Assembly: GCA_037975125.1 (NCBI GenBank)
Contig: CM075853.1
Coordinates: 40,385,989-40,449,988 of the forward strand
Reading direction: 5' to 3'
DNA: 64,000 nt
Source of the DNA: Latrodectus hesperus
Taxonomy: Eukaryota > Arthropoda > Arachnida > Araneae > Theridiidae
This document shows positions 14,214 through 29,420 of this stretch, in pieces (positions within the stretch are counted from its first letter, which is position 1; the number at the start of each line of letters is the position of its first letter). The position numbers were made by a program, and so were the translations under genes. Under the pieces are notes generated by a model, which was given only the letters and a program-made list of their open reading frames with translations, did not search any database and was not told the DNA's origin.

Positions 14214-17200
14214 TTTAAATTGATCTGGTATAAAACCAACCTCCCTGTTACGAGACCGACAACATTCCAAAACGACCACTTTGACCATAACATTTTACAT
14301 TGATATTTCGTCGTATAATCAAAGTTAAATTATTGGAACAGGGGTGCGAAGAATTGAATAAAACACATAAAATTAAAAATTGGATCATTATATGATCTTA
14401 TCAAATTTCAAGGTATGATAACACAATTAACTAGACTTTCTAAGCTAAGCTTCTGATGTGAGCCTTCATAAAATACATCTGGGGCTTTTTAGCACAAAAA
14501 TTTGTAATTAGAAATTCAAATTGTTCTTTTTTTCGACACTTTTTTTCATTTAGAATATTCTATATACATTCACTTACAATAAACTAATTACTTTCATTAA
14601 AGCAACAATTCCCCTATAAAGCAATAGTGAGACTGTTTACATAATTTTATAAAAAAATTATTTGCGTACGTGAGGAAATGGATAATTTTTCTGAGATAAT
14701 ACGACAATATAGTAGACGAGAAATTAAAATAATGTTATGAATATATAAAATATATTTTAATAAAAAAAACACCAGTGGCTTTCAAAGACAGAATTTATTA
14801 AATTTTGTAATTATCCTATACAAAAATAATTTTATGAGATATAATTAGAAAAAACAGTTGTGATTTCATCTTTTCATAAAACTTTGTGTCTCATCATTTG
14901 GGCTTTCTTTGCTTTTAATTGAATGATAAAAAGTTTTGAATTCAATTTAATGAATGTTTTATTCATCACGAATTAATTAAAATTCATTTCAATATTCATA
15001 AGAAGATCAAAAACAATTACTATATAAATGTCTTTAAATGCGACTTTACAACTGTGTGAGTACATAGTAACAATTACTTGTTTTCCAAATTTTAACTGGT
15101 AAGTTTATGAAAAGGATTAGATAAATTTAGAAAAATATTATGACATTAAAATATTAAAAGGATGTATATAAACATACTAGTTTTGAACCAAATTTAGCAA
15201 GTAATTTATTCATATACCATTAAAAATCTTTTATAACTACAGAGAAAAAAAACTACCAGCTGTCTAGACGGAAATTTTCATTTTTCCAAAGTACATTGCG
15301 CAAGTTTAAAGTTACTATACTCTTGTAAAGTTTTTTACAGTATTCAAATGGTACTTTGGCATTTGAAAGCAATTTTATTACATATTAAATATTATAATAT
15401 TTCAAAAGAAAAAGATTATAAAGAGTAAATAGAGAATTATTTCTGAAGAGTATAAAATATTTTTACAAAATTATGCTACAAAAGTTTTACATAATTAAAA
15501 ATGTTTAAAATATTAGAATTTTAAAGCATAATGTAGCAAACAAATGTAAGTAATTTATTGGTTCAAAATAATGAATACGAATCTTGTTTTATTCTCAATA
15601 GTAATTTCAGAATAAATTTAAATTTCAAAATATTAGTATTCTCCAGGTCTTTCAAAATTCAATATTTTAATCATGAAAGCTCCAAATAAAAACAAGTTAG
15701 AAAAGAGAAATTTAAAGTTTTATGATAAAATAACGTAATTACTATTTCAAAGATATACATTTTGCACTTAACTGTTTGCAAGAGAGAAAATTTAAAAGGA
15801 TTAAAAAAATGTTAAATACATCATTCATTTCTAATAAAGGTAATAGAGAACATTTTTATAACATTATAAAGAATACATTTTTTTGCTTAACTGAAGTTTA
15901 AAACTAGAAAATGCTAATAATAGTTTCTCTGCAAATAAACATAAAATTTTAGATAAAAAATATATAATTATTCTTAATATGTATTAAAATTATTTTGTGT
16001 TAGTATGTTATTTCACTGCATTTTAATTTTATTGATTTTTTTTGTTGTTCTTGAAAGAAAAAAAGAGCAGCTATGATCCTTTTGAAAATCATGATTAATA
16101 TTTATATTTATGCTGAAATTAGGGCTAGAAAATAATGCTCTTATGTTAACTATTGCAGCAAAACATCGTAATTTAATGCGCGTGCAACACATGTGACAAT
16201 TTTAAAGTAATTCCACCAAGCAATAATTGAATTAATAATTTATTTGCCAAGTTCTTTGCTTAGTGGGTCTTTTTCTCTAAAGGAGTCTAATGGAGTCATT
16301 TCACTACATAAAAAAGAAATGTTTCCAAAGTGATAAATACAGTAATAGATAAATACATTTAGAGCCAATCACGCCCATCTACCATTGAAATAGTATTGCG
16401 AAATAATAAATTTCAATTTAATTGTATAATACATAATGATCTATAGCTGTAAATCAATATTTGGTAAAAATTATTTATGTGTAGAAAGTCTGAAGTAATT
16501 AAATGCTTTCACACGTATTTCTTTAACATTGTGCTCTGCTCATAAATATCAGGCTTTTTATGTGAAGTGGTTTACACACCTTCTTGTTAAAGGATTGGTT
16601 TATTTATTTTTTTATTTTTAATATTTGGTAATAACGACTCAAAAGACTCTAATATTCAATGATGCTATCACACCCTTCTATTACAAACATTATTTTATTT
16701 TCATATAACACTGCTCTATGAAATATTTTTTAACACATAATGCTTTTCACTCTCAAAAAATGCATGAAAAACTGATAATGAGCTGAAGCTGTGTCACAAA
16801 GTTAATGAAATCTCCAATAATCAATAATTGAATAATAATATTACTACACAGGATATATAAATGTTTGTCTGAAGAAAGAAATCGAGCTATATAAGAAATG
16901 CATGTTCCTGGTTTCACCAAGCATTTGATTCTATATTTGTAATAGAAATAATAAAGAAAAATTATTTTAGAATTTTGTCTCGTTACATCTACTAACTTCC
17001 TTATTTTTATTTTAGAAATAAATTGGCTTTCTCATTTAAAATTTTATTTGCTTAGTAAGGAAAAACAATATTAAATAATCCGCATTTATGCTTTCAGATT
17101 TTTAACAATACTTTCCAAGAAATAATTGTTTTACTTTTTGAGATATAAGTGTATGCATTCTAAATTTTACATATTTTTATTTCATAGTATTTAATCCATC

Positions 17201-20200
17201 TTCCGCATATTCATTTATCAAACGTATATTTTAAAAGAAGCTTAAAAAGCTTGAATATAACTAGAAATAACAAAAAATAGTCTTCCTTCAAAAATAAATA
17301 AAAAACACCTTAGTTAATTTATTGGTAAGGTATGTTTTATTTAATTGATTTGTAAGATGTTTTCACATTCATGACTGAATTGATATAATTACCTCTATTT
17401 ACTATAACAATTTCAGAAAATGTTTGGTCTATGTTTGATTTATTCAATTTATTACATATATTGAAATTATAACTTTAGTTTATATGTATATTTATAAATG
17501 TATATAATTATATTAAAATAAATTCATTGCAAATCATACATTTTAATAATTTCTATAAACATAATGAATAAATTTAAATCGTGAAAATAGTTTTTCCATC
17601 TTTCTTTTTATTATTTTATCATCCAATAATAGAGGAAAACATAATTTATTAGATAAAACATTTTCCATTCATTATAAATAATTTATATGTAATCTGACTA
17701 TATATGTATTATATATCCTTCTATTATAATAAAATCTAATAAAATAAGCTATAATTGCTATCATTTAAGGCAGGTAACAATAGCTGATACAGATAATAGT
17801 GTCTAATTGACACCATAGTTTTCATAAAAACTGATAAATTTACAATAGATACATTTTATTTTTCTATTATTAAACAATAAAAGGTTTTCTAATTGAAAAA
17901 TGCAAAGAATATATGTTTGTATCACTATTTAATATTTACTTTTTTTAAGGATTATTAACATAACATCAACAAAAATTGAGTTAATTGAGTTTTTATTTTA
18001 AAAATGCATAGCTTTAATAGATTAAATTCATATTTAATAATCTACTTCTAATAATTCCTTTTTTTTGCATTATTCTAGTCTGACTTGAAGTAATACATTG
18101 ATCCGTTTTACGTTTCATAAATGCAAATTTTACTTTTTATCCTTCAATTATAGTAACAAAAGCTATTTAGTTTGCAAAATTAGGAAGCATGTTTATGTTT
18201 TGAAAATTCAAAACTTAATTCGTTATATTATATTCAATTATATTTCAAAACCAAACACGTAACATAAAGAAAATTTTTTTATTATACATTAAATACCAAA
18301 ATGATTGTCAAATTTTTAAAATAAAGTGGAATTATTCTTTAAAGAAATAACTCTTTAAATTTAAATGGGAAGCATTTTCTGTCTTTAAAGAAATCCACTT
18401 CATATTTTAGCTTAAGACATACTATTTGCTTTAAAATAAACTGACAAAAATAACATTTTCGGACATTTTACGTTTGTTTAAATGACATATATTGTAAAAT
18501 CTTTATCATAGAGACAACGTAATTTAATTATAAACATTCGAGTCTCGTAAATGCATAAAAGAAAATACAAAACTATTTTGATAAATATCTTTTACAAAAA
18601 ATAGGATATGCTGTTTCATTTAATTGAATATCAATCTTGGTAAGAAAAATCTAATACTGTGAAGAAGCAATGAATTGTATTTTAAAATTATTCTATTCTT
18701 AGAATAATATCCAATTTTTCCTTTAACAGTTTAGTTAGCATGAGACAACTATCAGGTTTTCTCAAAATAATGAGTACAGTTTTAATATTTTGCAGTAAAA
18801 AATACAATAAAATTACTTTTATTTTGGTTATTTTATTTATTTATTTTTTGTTAAGCTTATGTCAATTTAAATTCGTTTTCATTTAAATCATTTGAACTCA
18901 CAATTAAAATTCTTTATATTCTTGAACATATCTAACATGAATACAAATTAGTCATTCTGATCAATAATGTAGTTAGATTTTTAGTCTGTCTAAAAATACT
19001 TAATCTTTTTAGAAAACATAAATGGACTTTTTATCTTTCTGAAATAAATTGTGAAATTAAAATTGAACTATTAAATTAAAGTGAATATTTCAAAGCTAAA
19101 TAATAAATGTTCATGTGCATTTATCAATACTGTACACTTTTAACAATACAAATAAGTAAGAGGTTTAGTTTTATTAAATATTTGAACACATTCTTTTAGC
19201 TATCAGATTGGCATTAATTCTGAAAGATGACCATTGAAAAAGTTTTCTGTCTAAAAATTTTATTCATTAGACTTAAACTTGTTTCGTATTAACATACCAT
19301 ATATAGAAGAATTCACATTCTTACATATTCAGCTCACAATAACTAATTTATCCTAATGATTATAAAATTGGATAACATACAATTGCATGCATATAGCATT
19401 ATAAAACACAATATATTACAAAGGTAAACTTTTTATTTTATAATTTAGATATCTTTTAAATGACAATGCTTAATTTCGTAAATTTATTCTAATCTTATTC
19501 GAAGGCTCAAATATTTTGAAATTATGATAACAATATCTTTCATGTATTGTTTTTAACTTACAAATTGTATTCTTATTTATATAAAAACCATTTTATGTTT
19601 CCATTTTATATAAAAACCATTTTTCCGTTTTATGTTTTATTTTAATTTAATAAGATAGATGCGTATAAATGTATATAAATTTAACTAATCAAAAGTAATA
19701 AGATTTTGATATTAAGGTGAAGACACGCAGACATAATTATAATACATAAAAATTTGTCAATATACCTATAAGAATAACAAAATGAACTTATCAAGAATTA
19801 AGAAATGGTACTTTATATGCAACTTCTGACATATGATATAATATATGATAAAATCGCTTAAAAAACCTATTGTCGAATCATGTGTCGATACAGTGCGCTT
19901 GCTTTTAATGCAATATAAAAAATTGTCAAAAATTAAAACTGCTGCTGTTTTTTATCATTGTGAGCTTAGAAAATAGATGTTTTATACATTGATATAATTG
20001 ATACCAAGCTAATTTTTCTGCAGTTAAGGATAATTTTATATATTTTTAGAAAGTTTTCAAACTATTACAGTAATTTACAAGACAACATTAATAACATGCT
20101 CCACTATAAAAAAAAATTTTGAACGGTTTCGTAGATATGGTAAAATATCAGTAATTGAGGAAATGTTTTAGACTGGTAGAGAGAGATGAGGGGAAATTGA

Positions 20201-20890
20201 TAAAAGAATCAGCATATAATTAGAACATAATGACTTACAAAGGTATAAGAATATTCACAGCAAAGATTTAGTAACCATTAAAAGTTATCATATCAACTAT
20301 TAATATTTCGTTTGATCTTAAATACTTTTAATATGAAGTCAGGAAATATCCTTCCTTTTTTTAAGTATTTATATTATGAAACTTTTACATTCTTGTGTTG
20401 TTTTATTTTAATGATAAATTATTATTTTATTGATTTGATCACCAACTCCTAAATTTCAAGAACTATGGTATTAAAACTAAGCATGATATTTCCAAGTAAG
20501 AATAAAGAGAATTACTATTGAAATTGGTTTTCAATTTATCCCGTATTTATTTTCTATTACAACACATTTGAAAAAGTGTTTTAATTAGGGAAATTTAACA
20601 ATTAACACTCTTTAAACATAAAATTGCGGTATAAATATTGTTAATGCCTTCAATGTTCAAATAGATTAAATTTTACCCATAATTTTCAAGAAGGTATTTT
20701 TAAAATATTTTACAATATTTTTGTCAAGCTTCTTTTCCTAAAACTTTCTTTTCATTAATATTTAAAGAAGCTTAAGTTCTTCAAGCTTTAGTTTAAATTT
20801 ACCTGCAAAGCTTTAAGAAAGCTGAACATTTCCAAAGTAGACACTTTCATAGTTGATCATATTTCCTTCTTTAGAGAGTTTAATCCAGGC
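14214..20890. other. AT-rich non-coding DNA, no gene seen
   Basis: Only AT-rich sequence. A tandem duplication of about 35 bp (ttatataaaaaccatttt repeated) sits near 19578-19640. No frame, RNA or transposon end is supportable. Confidence 0.6.
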
Positions 20891-21010
20891 TCATTCTATT
20901 CTAATGAGGTAGTATATTTCTTTATCGCCACAGAATTGGTTACCTGCTCCAAAAAGAAGTCCTGCACATGCCGATAACAGTAATCTGAGGATCTTAATGA
21001 AAAGATTTCA
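20891..21010 (-). other. Possible short exon candidate, unproven
   Basis: This is a less AT-rich patch. Read on the minus strand, an open stretch encoding about ILRLLLSACAGLLFGA is followed by cag|gtaacc, a good match to a eukaryotic splice donor, at about 20950. Candidate acceptor AGs lie just upstream. No other exon is visible nearby and the reading continues past the donor only to a stop. It may equally be chance in a repeat remnant. Confidence 0.15.
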
Positions 21011-21571
21011 AGGAAAATTTCATTTCACACACACAATTCTGTAGCGTATCATTTCAATTTCAAGACTTTATTTTATTTTAATAGCATCTAATAAAATACG
21101 TATATTTCAAAATGTGAAAACTGAATTAAAAGGAATATTCAAAAAGGATATTTCTAATGGCAAATCAGTTCAACACCTTCTCAAATTCGTTTTTGTAAAA
21201 GAATTTTTTGTAAAGAATTATTATTTAATCTTATATAGAAGGAGCAGATATTATTTAGTTTGTATCTAATAACTTAAATATGAAAAACTATTTAAACGCT
21301 ATTTATTGCTTTTTTAATTAACGATAATTGTTTTTTTAAAAACACAATTAAGAGATAAAAATAGAATTAATTACTTACACACTAATAATTATAGTGATAT
21401 TAATTATATGCTAATATTAAAAATATCATTTTGTGTTATTTATTTTATTCTTTTGAATGTATTTATAGTAATTAATCAGATATTAAAATATTTTAACTGA
21501 CTCATAAGTTTCAGATTCATTTATTTAGAATTCTTATGTGTGTGTGTTAAGAACCTATAAATCTTTTAGGC
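21011..21571. other. AT-rich non-coding DNA, no gene seen
   Basis: Nothing recognisable. Confidence 0.6.
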
Positions 21572-21602
21572 GCATCTATGAAATTTATAGTTTCATAGAT
21601 GC
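21572..21602. repeat. 12-bp perfect inverted repeat, 7-nt loop
   Basis: gcatctatgaaa (21572-21583) and tttcatagatgc (21591-21602) are exact reverse complements around the loop tttatag. The stem is short and could be chance, but it is perfect and a further gcatct copy overlaps its end. Confidence 0.8.
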
Positions 21603-24600
21603 ATCTTTGGTTCATTAGCTTATCTTGTGAATAATTCTATTCGAAATGTATGAACAACAAAAATGCCATACTTTGTTACTTTACACAATAATAATAAAAT
21701 AATCGCACAAGAGAGTTTTCTAACATATAAAAAAATACTATTTCCGTTCGAGAATTATAAAAATTTTATTCCAGACGTGTACGTTTTTAATTATTACAAG
21801 CACTTTTTTTACATTTATACTTCAATTCTGTCAAGAATTTTAAACCCAGATTTAAAATCGTTATTGTCTTTCTTGTCCAAATCTTGATTCAAGTTCACAA
21901 GCTTTTGATATAAAGAATAAAACATCGATTATTTAGCTGATATCTCTGCTATTTGATTCGTAATCGCAAGATTCGTTAATCAAAAACCCAAGTTACAACT
22001 GAACATCAATAGTCCAATTGGAAGATATGCAGATTTAAAAAATTGTACTTCCAGCTTTAGTTAAAATATAAATTCAGTTCTAACTAATTTTTCTACACAG
22101 GAAATTATCCTTTTCATTGAAATTTAATGGAAATATGTTTGGAAATTCAAATATCAGTTTTCTAATTGATAAATTTACGTTTTTTTGTGAAAGAGGAGCA
22201 ACAATATTGCACAATTTCCGCTTTGTCTCTAAAAAAATTTTCATACATTTTACTTTTAAGGCATCAGATAATAAAAAAATATTTTTGATATGACAAATGT
22301 CGGGATATTTTTGAATTTGTAAAACAAAACCTTAAAAAGTTAAACATTAAACTTTTAAAAGTTTTAAAAGTAAGATTTAAGTTTTTTTTCTTTCATATAA
22401 AATTAGAGACTGGAAAAAATAACAAAAATCCTATCAACTCTAATTTGATTCTTCTGTCACAATATTTTCTTAATTTTGTTTTTATTATTACTATGTCCTT
22501 AGAACTTTTTATTATTTTCATGATGAACGAAAATGTAATTTTAAGTTTTCAAAGAATAGGAATGCATTTTCAATACGCTCGAACTTTGGACTTTTCTATA
22601 CTACAAATATTCCATAATTAAATTTTGTTTCTCTCTCTATATATATATATGAATATATACTTTGTCTTTCAAAACATATTAGTAATAGTAATAAAAGGGA
22701 TTCTTGTCATATTGAGATAAAATCTTATTATACATAATATATTTATCTAAAGATATATGTATGAATAAAAGAAGAATGTTATGATAAGTTTATATAAAAA
22801 TGTATTAAAATAAAGACTTGTTAATAGTAAAATATCTTTAAAAAAATCATGGAATAAATAGAATTAAGAAATGATACAAAATTTTAAGCGTGCTTCTTGA
22901 TAGAAATTAATAACATTAAAAGCTGTAATACGTAGAACTTGAAATCTTCCGTTGAACATTATATTCATCTTATTTCTTTTAATCGTGAAATTATTCATAC
23001 TAAATGGAAATGACTATAATAAATAATGAACAAAGCCAAGCCGTAAAAATTATTTGATTGTAAACTTTCTCGAACAAATTACTATATGATACCTAACTAT
23101 ATTTTGGAGTATAGTAACAGAAGTAACTCCGATATCATATATTTAAGTTTCTGTCTATATTTCGACAGCAATCAACTATCTCTGGACATCTTAAGTGAAA
23201 ATACATTAGCTGTTCATGAATATTGTATTATCTGTCGGATCACTTTTATTAGTGAAATTTCTGAACTGTTTCAAGTCTAGCAACAAAGGGAGTTGATTAG
23301 ATTTTATTCTCGAAGTTTCTAAGAATCTGCACGGATGCATTATGTTTTATGTAATTAAATCAGACCTTTTTATTTTAGAAAGATTTATAATCAAGCTAAA
23401 AGCGACATTTAATGTAGAAAAAATCACTAATTACACACATTCTATAGATAAAATATAATAAATAATTTTTTTTGTTAAAAGAATATACTATACTACTGTA
23501 AATATTTTGATTTCTGCGCATCAATTTCATTTCAAAATATTCAATTATTAAGTATTCATTTTCTTTTAATATTGAAAATTCTACATTATTATACTTTTAT
23601 TCTTGCTAAAGTAACTAGCATGGAATCCTAAAAAGATAAAATGAATTTCCTCGTGCTTATAAAACTGTAAGACTAGTAGTTAGAACTTGTTTGATCTTGT
23701 TTGAACTTGTTTGATTGATATGAAAAGCAAGGTCTTTTTAGAGCACTTAAAATTAATTTGGAAAAGTTATTGTACAAACTATCAGTTTATCACAATTTAA
23801 TAAATAAATATTTTATAAAAGAAACATAAACAGGCTATTTTCGCTGGAAACTATAGCATTTACAACAGTTCTTGGACATAAAGTTTCTTATAAATTTATA
23901 TATAACTTAAAGTTTTATAACATAAATAAGTACTTTATCGTTACCTACTACATAATTTTCACTGATGTATTAATCATTAATTAATTCTTTACACATTTAT
24001 CTGGTTTATAATAGCAATTCAGGGTACGCTAATACAACGGATAAATGATACTAAAATTTTTGAATAAATTTATTGCCTTAACAAGATTGCACTCGAATGC
24101 TTTGTTGCTTTAAAAAATGCACGCAAATATTGTTCAAAGTCAAAATCTAATGTTGTGTAAAATCTTATAACAGAATTAACTGATAACATTATGTTGCTTT
24201 GTTTCATTATTATCATTTTGCTTATTAAAGAGTTTATTTTCTAGTGGACTATATATTTACATTAAAGCTGAAATTTTATTTTTAGGAAAATAATTTTACA
24301 TAATAAATTTTAATGTTCCGTAAAATTATCCTAATAATATTCTAAAAGTAATGAAAGATCCAAAAACCATTCTAAGGAATATAAATATATTAAGTATTTT
24401 TTCTTCTAGGAAAAATATTTTAAATATTTTTTTAGATATTTGGCTATATTCATGTGTTAAAACTGGAAAAATTCTCCAACACCCATCGTAACACAAACAT
24501 GTATTTAATCTAATTTATATTATTAAATAGTCTCCATGTAATTTCTATTATTCAATAGTTCTGTTGTTCCATCTTCTTTCATTAAACTTTATCTTTTATC

Positions 24601-27600
24601 ATTCAGCTAGAAGTTTTCAGGATGGAACCTAGAAACATATTAAACTTGCTCTTCTAAGAGCGTAACTTTATCACAAAATCACGGAGAGCTATTTCCTAAA
24701 AATTACGTCAAAATTAAAGAACTAGATATTTAATGACATGGCTTGTGAATAAATTTATGATTTGAATTATATTGATCCGATTGTTCACACTAATGCGATC
24801 AAATTCATTATGACTGAAAATAGTATTGAAACTGTATACCATGCTTTAAGTAAAAACATTTTATTTAGAAATATTTTGCAATACTTTTCCGTTGTCTACG
24901 TTTTATATTTTTTATAAGTATAATACCCCTCAAAGCATATTTAAGGTTTTTCACAGAAAATGTTAATATATATATATATAATATTTTTATATACACTGCA
25001 GTCTGTCACATATTTTCAATTATTGTTTTCTAATTAATAAAAATAAACTAAAGATGATAAAAAAAATTATTAAAATCAATATTCAATAAATTAAAACTAT
25101 TTAAGCATAAAATAAAGTAGGTTTTATAGATAAATAGAAATTTAAAATTATGCAAAGTTAGAAATCATTAAATGCTCAAAGACAAGTAAAAGTATAGACA
25201 GGATTTAGCAATAAAAAATAATGTCTAAAAATAAAATATAAACTTACAATTACAAATGAAACATCTTTCAATCAGGAATATCAATAATCCGTTTATTTAA
25301 CTAAAAAAAATAACTTTAATTGTAAACTCCCAAAAAATTCAATGTTTGAAGCAAACATGTGTGATTTCCATATAAAACCGTTGTTTTCTTAGTTACATTA
25401 CCAGAATAATTATTTATTAATTCCTTATAAAGGAATGACAAAACAAAAGTAAAATATTTCACATTTCTTTTATAATATTTTAAATTGAAATCTTAAATAT
25501 ATATAAAAGAAAATATTTTAATACATCCTAAGAAAATCACTTATGAATAAAAAAAACAATTAAGTACAGATATGAACAAATTAACTTCAGCGTTAGGATC
25601 TTCTAAAACAACTTTGGATATACATTTAAGCTAATATGTTACAGAATATTTATTTTCAAGTAAGAATGTGTACTTATCTACGGAATACAAGTATATAAAT
25701 ATTAAGAATGGTATTATATATATTATTGGAATTTTTTATGGAATAAAATATGTGAGATTTGTTATCAATTTCCTTTAAATATATCTCTTTGTTTATAAAA
25801 ACAATTGGTATGTATAAGGGTATTCTAAAAATTATGATGATAAATTGTGTTTGCTTCAAGAATCTTGTGCTAAATCATCTTTTAAAGTATAAATTGTGGT
25901 AAATCAAGTATTTCCTCTATTCTTGCCTCATTTGATGCTTATGATATATTTTCCTAAATAGTCTTACGTCAATAATAAAAAAAATGTACACACACTGTAC
26001 ATTATTGTGCATATGAATTGAACAAACCAAATAAATATTTCTGTTGGCTCGTAATCCTTTTCCATAGATCTATATTGACATTTAATTCAAGTTTATTATT
26101 TTTATCACCAATAAGGTAAGTTATTCAAGCTTTACTTATTATAAGGTTCATTTAAGACAATTTATAGAAAAAAAGAGAATGAATGAAATATCACTATTAT
26201 TCTTATTTTAATCAAACAATTTAAAAGCAATGACTTACAGTGCTAAAGTAAAACATTTTAACTGGTTCGTTTTTTATTCAAAACAATAAAATGCTATATA
26301 GCTCTAACTGTAGCTTTCATAAGAAAATAATCTACATCATGTAATCATTTAAAATAGCTTAAAATAAATAATTTATACAAACATTCAAAACTAAAAAAGT
26401 AAAATGAGAGATTTATTTATTTATTTTTTGTCATCTTTTCTATTTCTCATATGAAATAAAAATTTTTGGATTGATTAGAATTTCGTAAGTAAAATTCAAA
26501 ATGCATAATTTTATTAATCTCAAAATATCTCATACTTTTATGAAATACTTTATAAACTTTAAAAATTTAACAAAATAAATTATTATGTATATTAATCAAA
26601 TTATATATTTGTTAATTTTCTTTTTAGAATCATAATATTATTAATATGAATGAAATAATAACAGAATCAGTGCTAAATGATAACTTTATTCTGTATTTAG
26701 TAAAAACTTGCTTTTAGTAAAAATATCTTAATAAATATTACCTTAATTTCATTATTCATATAAAAATTTCAACATAAGCTGAAAATTATCTCATTCCAAT
26801 AAAATTATCTAAAATTCATTTATAAAATAGAAGCTCATACTCTGAAAAGAAAAACCATGACTTTTTCCTACACAGAAATATCATTTCTATTTTTCCACAA
26901 ATCATTTTTAAATATTCGAAATCTACTGCAAAAAGTACAAAATAAGCTTCTAAAATTTACTTGCTTATGCACCAACAAAGATACACGATAGTAACATATC
27001 AATTCTTATTCTTCATTTTCGAAATTGATTTCTTTAAGAAAGAAAAAACGCTTACACTATGGACAGAAAAGCAAAAATGCTGTGAGCAAAACCTAGATGA
27101 TGTTCGTTCGTTGGCTTATAAAGAAAATATAAAATACATTTTCAGTAAAAAAGTACTTGTTCATTTCGGTTGAAAGATTTTAGTAAGGAAAAGCTTTTTC
27201 AAATTCACAGCTTTGATTTCATTCTTCTTTCCCTCACTTAAAACTAGGGATAAAAATATGTGGAGGTAATCGAGGGAAAAGATAAAAACCTTTGTCTGCT
27301 TGCGAAAGGAGATAAAAACCAGTGTAAGGTAGTATGGTTTTAACAGAATAAAACATCTGGAACGTCGTGTTTTTCATTTTTATTGTATATTTAAAACGCA
27401 TTGTGAACAGTTTTGATATACATTTTATATATTATAGCTGAGAGTAAACTAATATTCTATTTCTAGAAATCGTAATAATTATTGTAATTGTTGAATAAAT
27501 AATAATTTGTATCATTTTTCAGTATGAATATACTATGAAATACGTCTTTAATAAGATTTTATCAGGATCCATAATAACAAATGTAAAAAAGAATGATTAT

Positions 27601-28889
27601 CATATTATGCCTGCAGAATTTCTTACACATAATCTCTGACATGAAAAAGTTACAACTTTTTTCTCCTCTTTTAAAGAGAAATTACTTCAGTTTCCTAATG
27701 TTTCCCTGTCATATTTCTGCATTCGCAAAAGAAACAAATAGGTATTATGGATGGGAAAACATATCTTTGATATATCTCCAAGTGACAAATAGTAGCTTAC
27801 TATATAACTTTAATCCTTCTTGATTTTAAAACGTGTTATGCCTCAAATCCTATCATTAACTAAATATAAAGCTTTCTTCGTCTTCTCATTGGAGAGCCAA
27901 AAAAGCGTCAATTACAGTTAATAAAAGTAAGAAATTTTGAATTAGATTTTTCCTTCCCATTTACAAAATTCAATCGGTATATAACACAAAAAAATTATTT
28001 AAATGAAAGTTGTGCAGATAATAAGTTACGATTTGACTTCTGAGGTAAAAATGATGTGCTATTAATTAAATGAAATTGGTTCAGTGCACTATTTTTATTG
28101 AAATTTGAATGGTCAATTACTCATTTGTAATAAAGCATTATTCAATGCATTTAATCATCTAACTTTACAGTCTTTTAATTCATTAATAATTTATTGTTGT
28201 AAGATTTCTGTGTGTGAAATTCATAACTTAACTTAAAAGATATTGCTTCCAAGAGCACCTGGCACAGCGTCCACAGTTTTATTACTGATGATATCATTAA
28301 TTTCTTAATTTTTAAGATCTTGATTATAATTAACCGTATTTTGTAACATTAATTTTTTAAGCAATTTTAAATGATTTTATTTTTTAATATTTTGCTACGC
28401 GCGCGCACGGGTACATTTCATAAAATCTCGTTGTGTGCTGTTTGCTATGTTTAAATAATAATTATTTTTCTTTAATGCTGACATTTTCATCAATCTATGT
28501 GTTTTAAAACTTTATTTTAACACTAGAAAGTAACTTTGTAACTCATTTGGAATTAATTTGATTTCACTATTGATATAATTTCAAATAAAATTTTGAAAAT
28601 GATATAAACTATCAGATATATACAAATTACTCTGTTTATTGCGAATATGCAATCTATCGACGAATTTGAAAAATAGAACAATGAAGGGTTATTTTATATT
28701 TAATTTACTATGTATAGAATGTTTGAAATTGGAAAATCAGTTTTCACAGTAATTAACTCTAAATAAATAGATTTTAATTTTTGATATTGCCCTTTTTATT
28801 GCATTCCAAAGTTTCATCATAATCATTTAAGCACTATGAAAAATTTTATTTTAAAAATATTGTAGCGAAAACTATTCCTCTCGATGAAG
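21603..28889. other. AT-rich non-coding DNA, no gene seen
   Basis: This holds a three-unit 10-bp tandem repeat, (A/T)CTTGTTTGA, at 23685-23714 and short TA runs near 22637 and 24964. Open frames at 21663-21887, 23086-23280, 26961-27173 and 27593-27823 (plus) and 25674-25859 (minus) carry no motif. A slightly GC-richer patch at about 27240-27360 is unassigned. Confidence 0.55.
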
Positions 28890-28962
28890 GACTTCGTGGC
28901 TCAGTCGGTAAAGAAGCGGACTCGTGAACCAAAGGCTGCGGGTTCGAAAGCAAGCGAGGACA
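28890..28962 (+). mobile_element. tRNA-like relic (pseudo-tRNA or SINE head)
   Basis: The sequence starts gacttcgtggctcagtcgg, with a perfect internal A box (tggctcagtcgg, 28897-28908), and has a near-consensus B box ggttcgaaagc at 28941-28951, the spacing of a tRNA gene. The acceptor ends pair only partly, and the T-arm 3' strand is degenerate (GCAAG instead of a CCCGC-like strand). It is therefore not a functional tRNA. It is a tRNA pseudogene or the head of a SINE whose body I could not match. Confidence 0.6.
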
Positions 28963-29383
28963 AGTTGCCTAAAAAACTATTTTTTTCCTTCGTACTACCT
29001 AGTAACATAACTTGAAATTCCATCCTAAATGTCACTTATAAATAGTATGTCATTATAATATTAGAATATATATATACATATTTATCAACAAATCAATAAA
29101 TTTATATCTTAATAGAAACATCTTAATTGTAGAGGAAACATGGCAAAAATTGAATTTCAGAGAAATATTTCACAAGACACTCACATTATATTTTAAAAAA
29201 TTACTTTGACGATTCATTGGTTTATGCAATTTATTTACGTGCAATTTTTAAGCAGACATTTTGCAAAACAATTTCTTAGAAACGAAATTATCTTCCTTTC
29301 GCAATGTTGACTATTATTTGATGACACTGATTTATTAATTAAATGGTATTGTGATACCCATGTAGTAAAATGTAGGTACCCAT
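28963..29383. other. AT-rich non-coding DNA
   Basis: No recognisable feature. A twice-repeated ta(g)gtaccc-atgta motif near 29354-29387 leads into the SINE tail fragment. Confidence 0.55.
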
Positions 29384-29420
29384 GTACAAAAATGAACGTT
29401 GAGTGACAAACTAACTAACC
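29384..29420 (+). mobile_element. SINE-1 tail fragment
   Basis: gtacaaaaatgaacgttgag and the following tgacaaactaactaacc match the 3' end of the SINE at 30358-30523 (gtgcaaaaaatgaccgttga...acaaacaaacc) with a few mismatches. Only the tail is present; the tRNA head is missing. Confidence 0.7.

Noticed and set aside
20726..20773. 10-bp inverted repeat aagcttcttt / aaagaagctt
   Set aside because: Short arms with a long spacer in AT-rich DNA; many such pairs are expected by chance.
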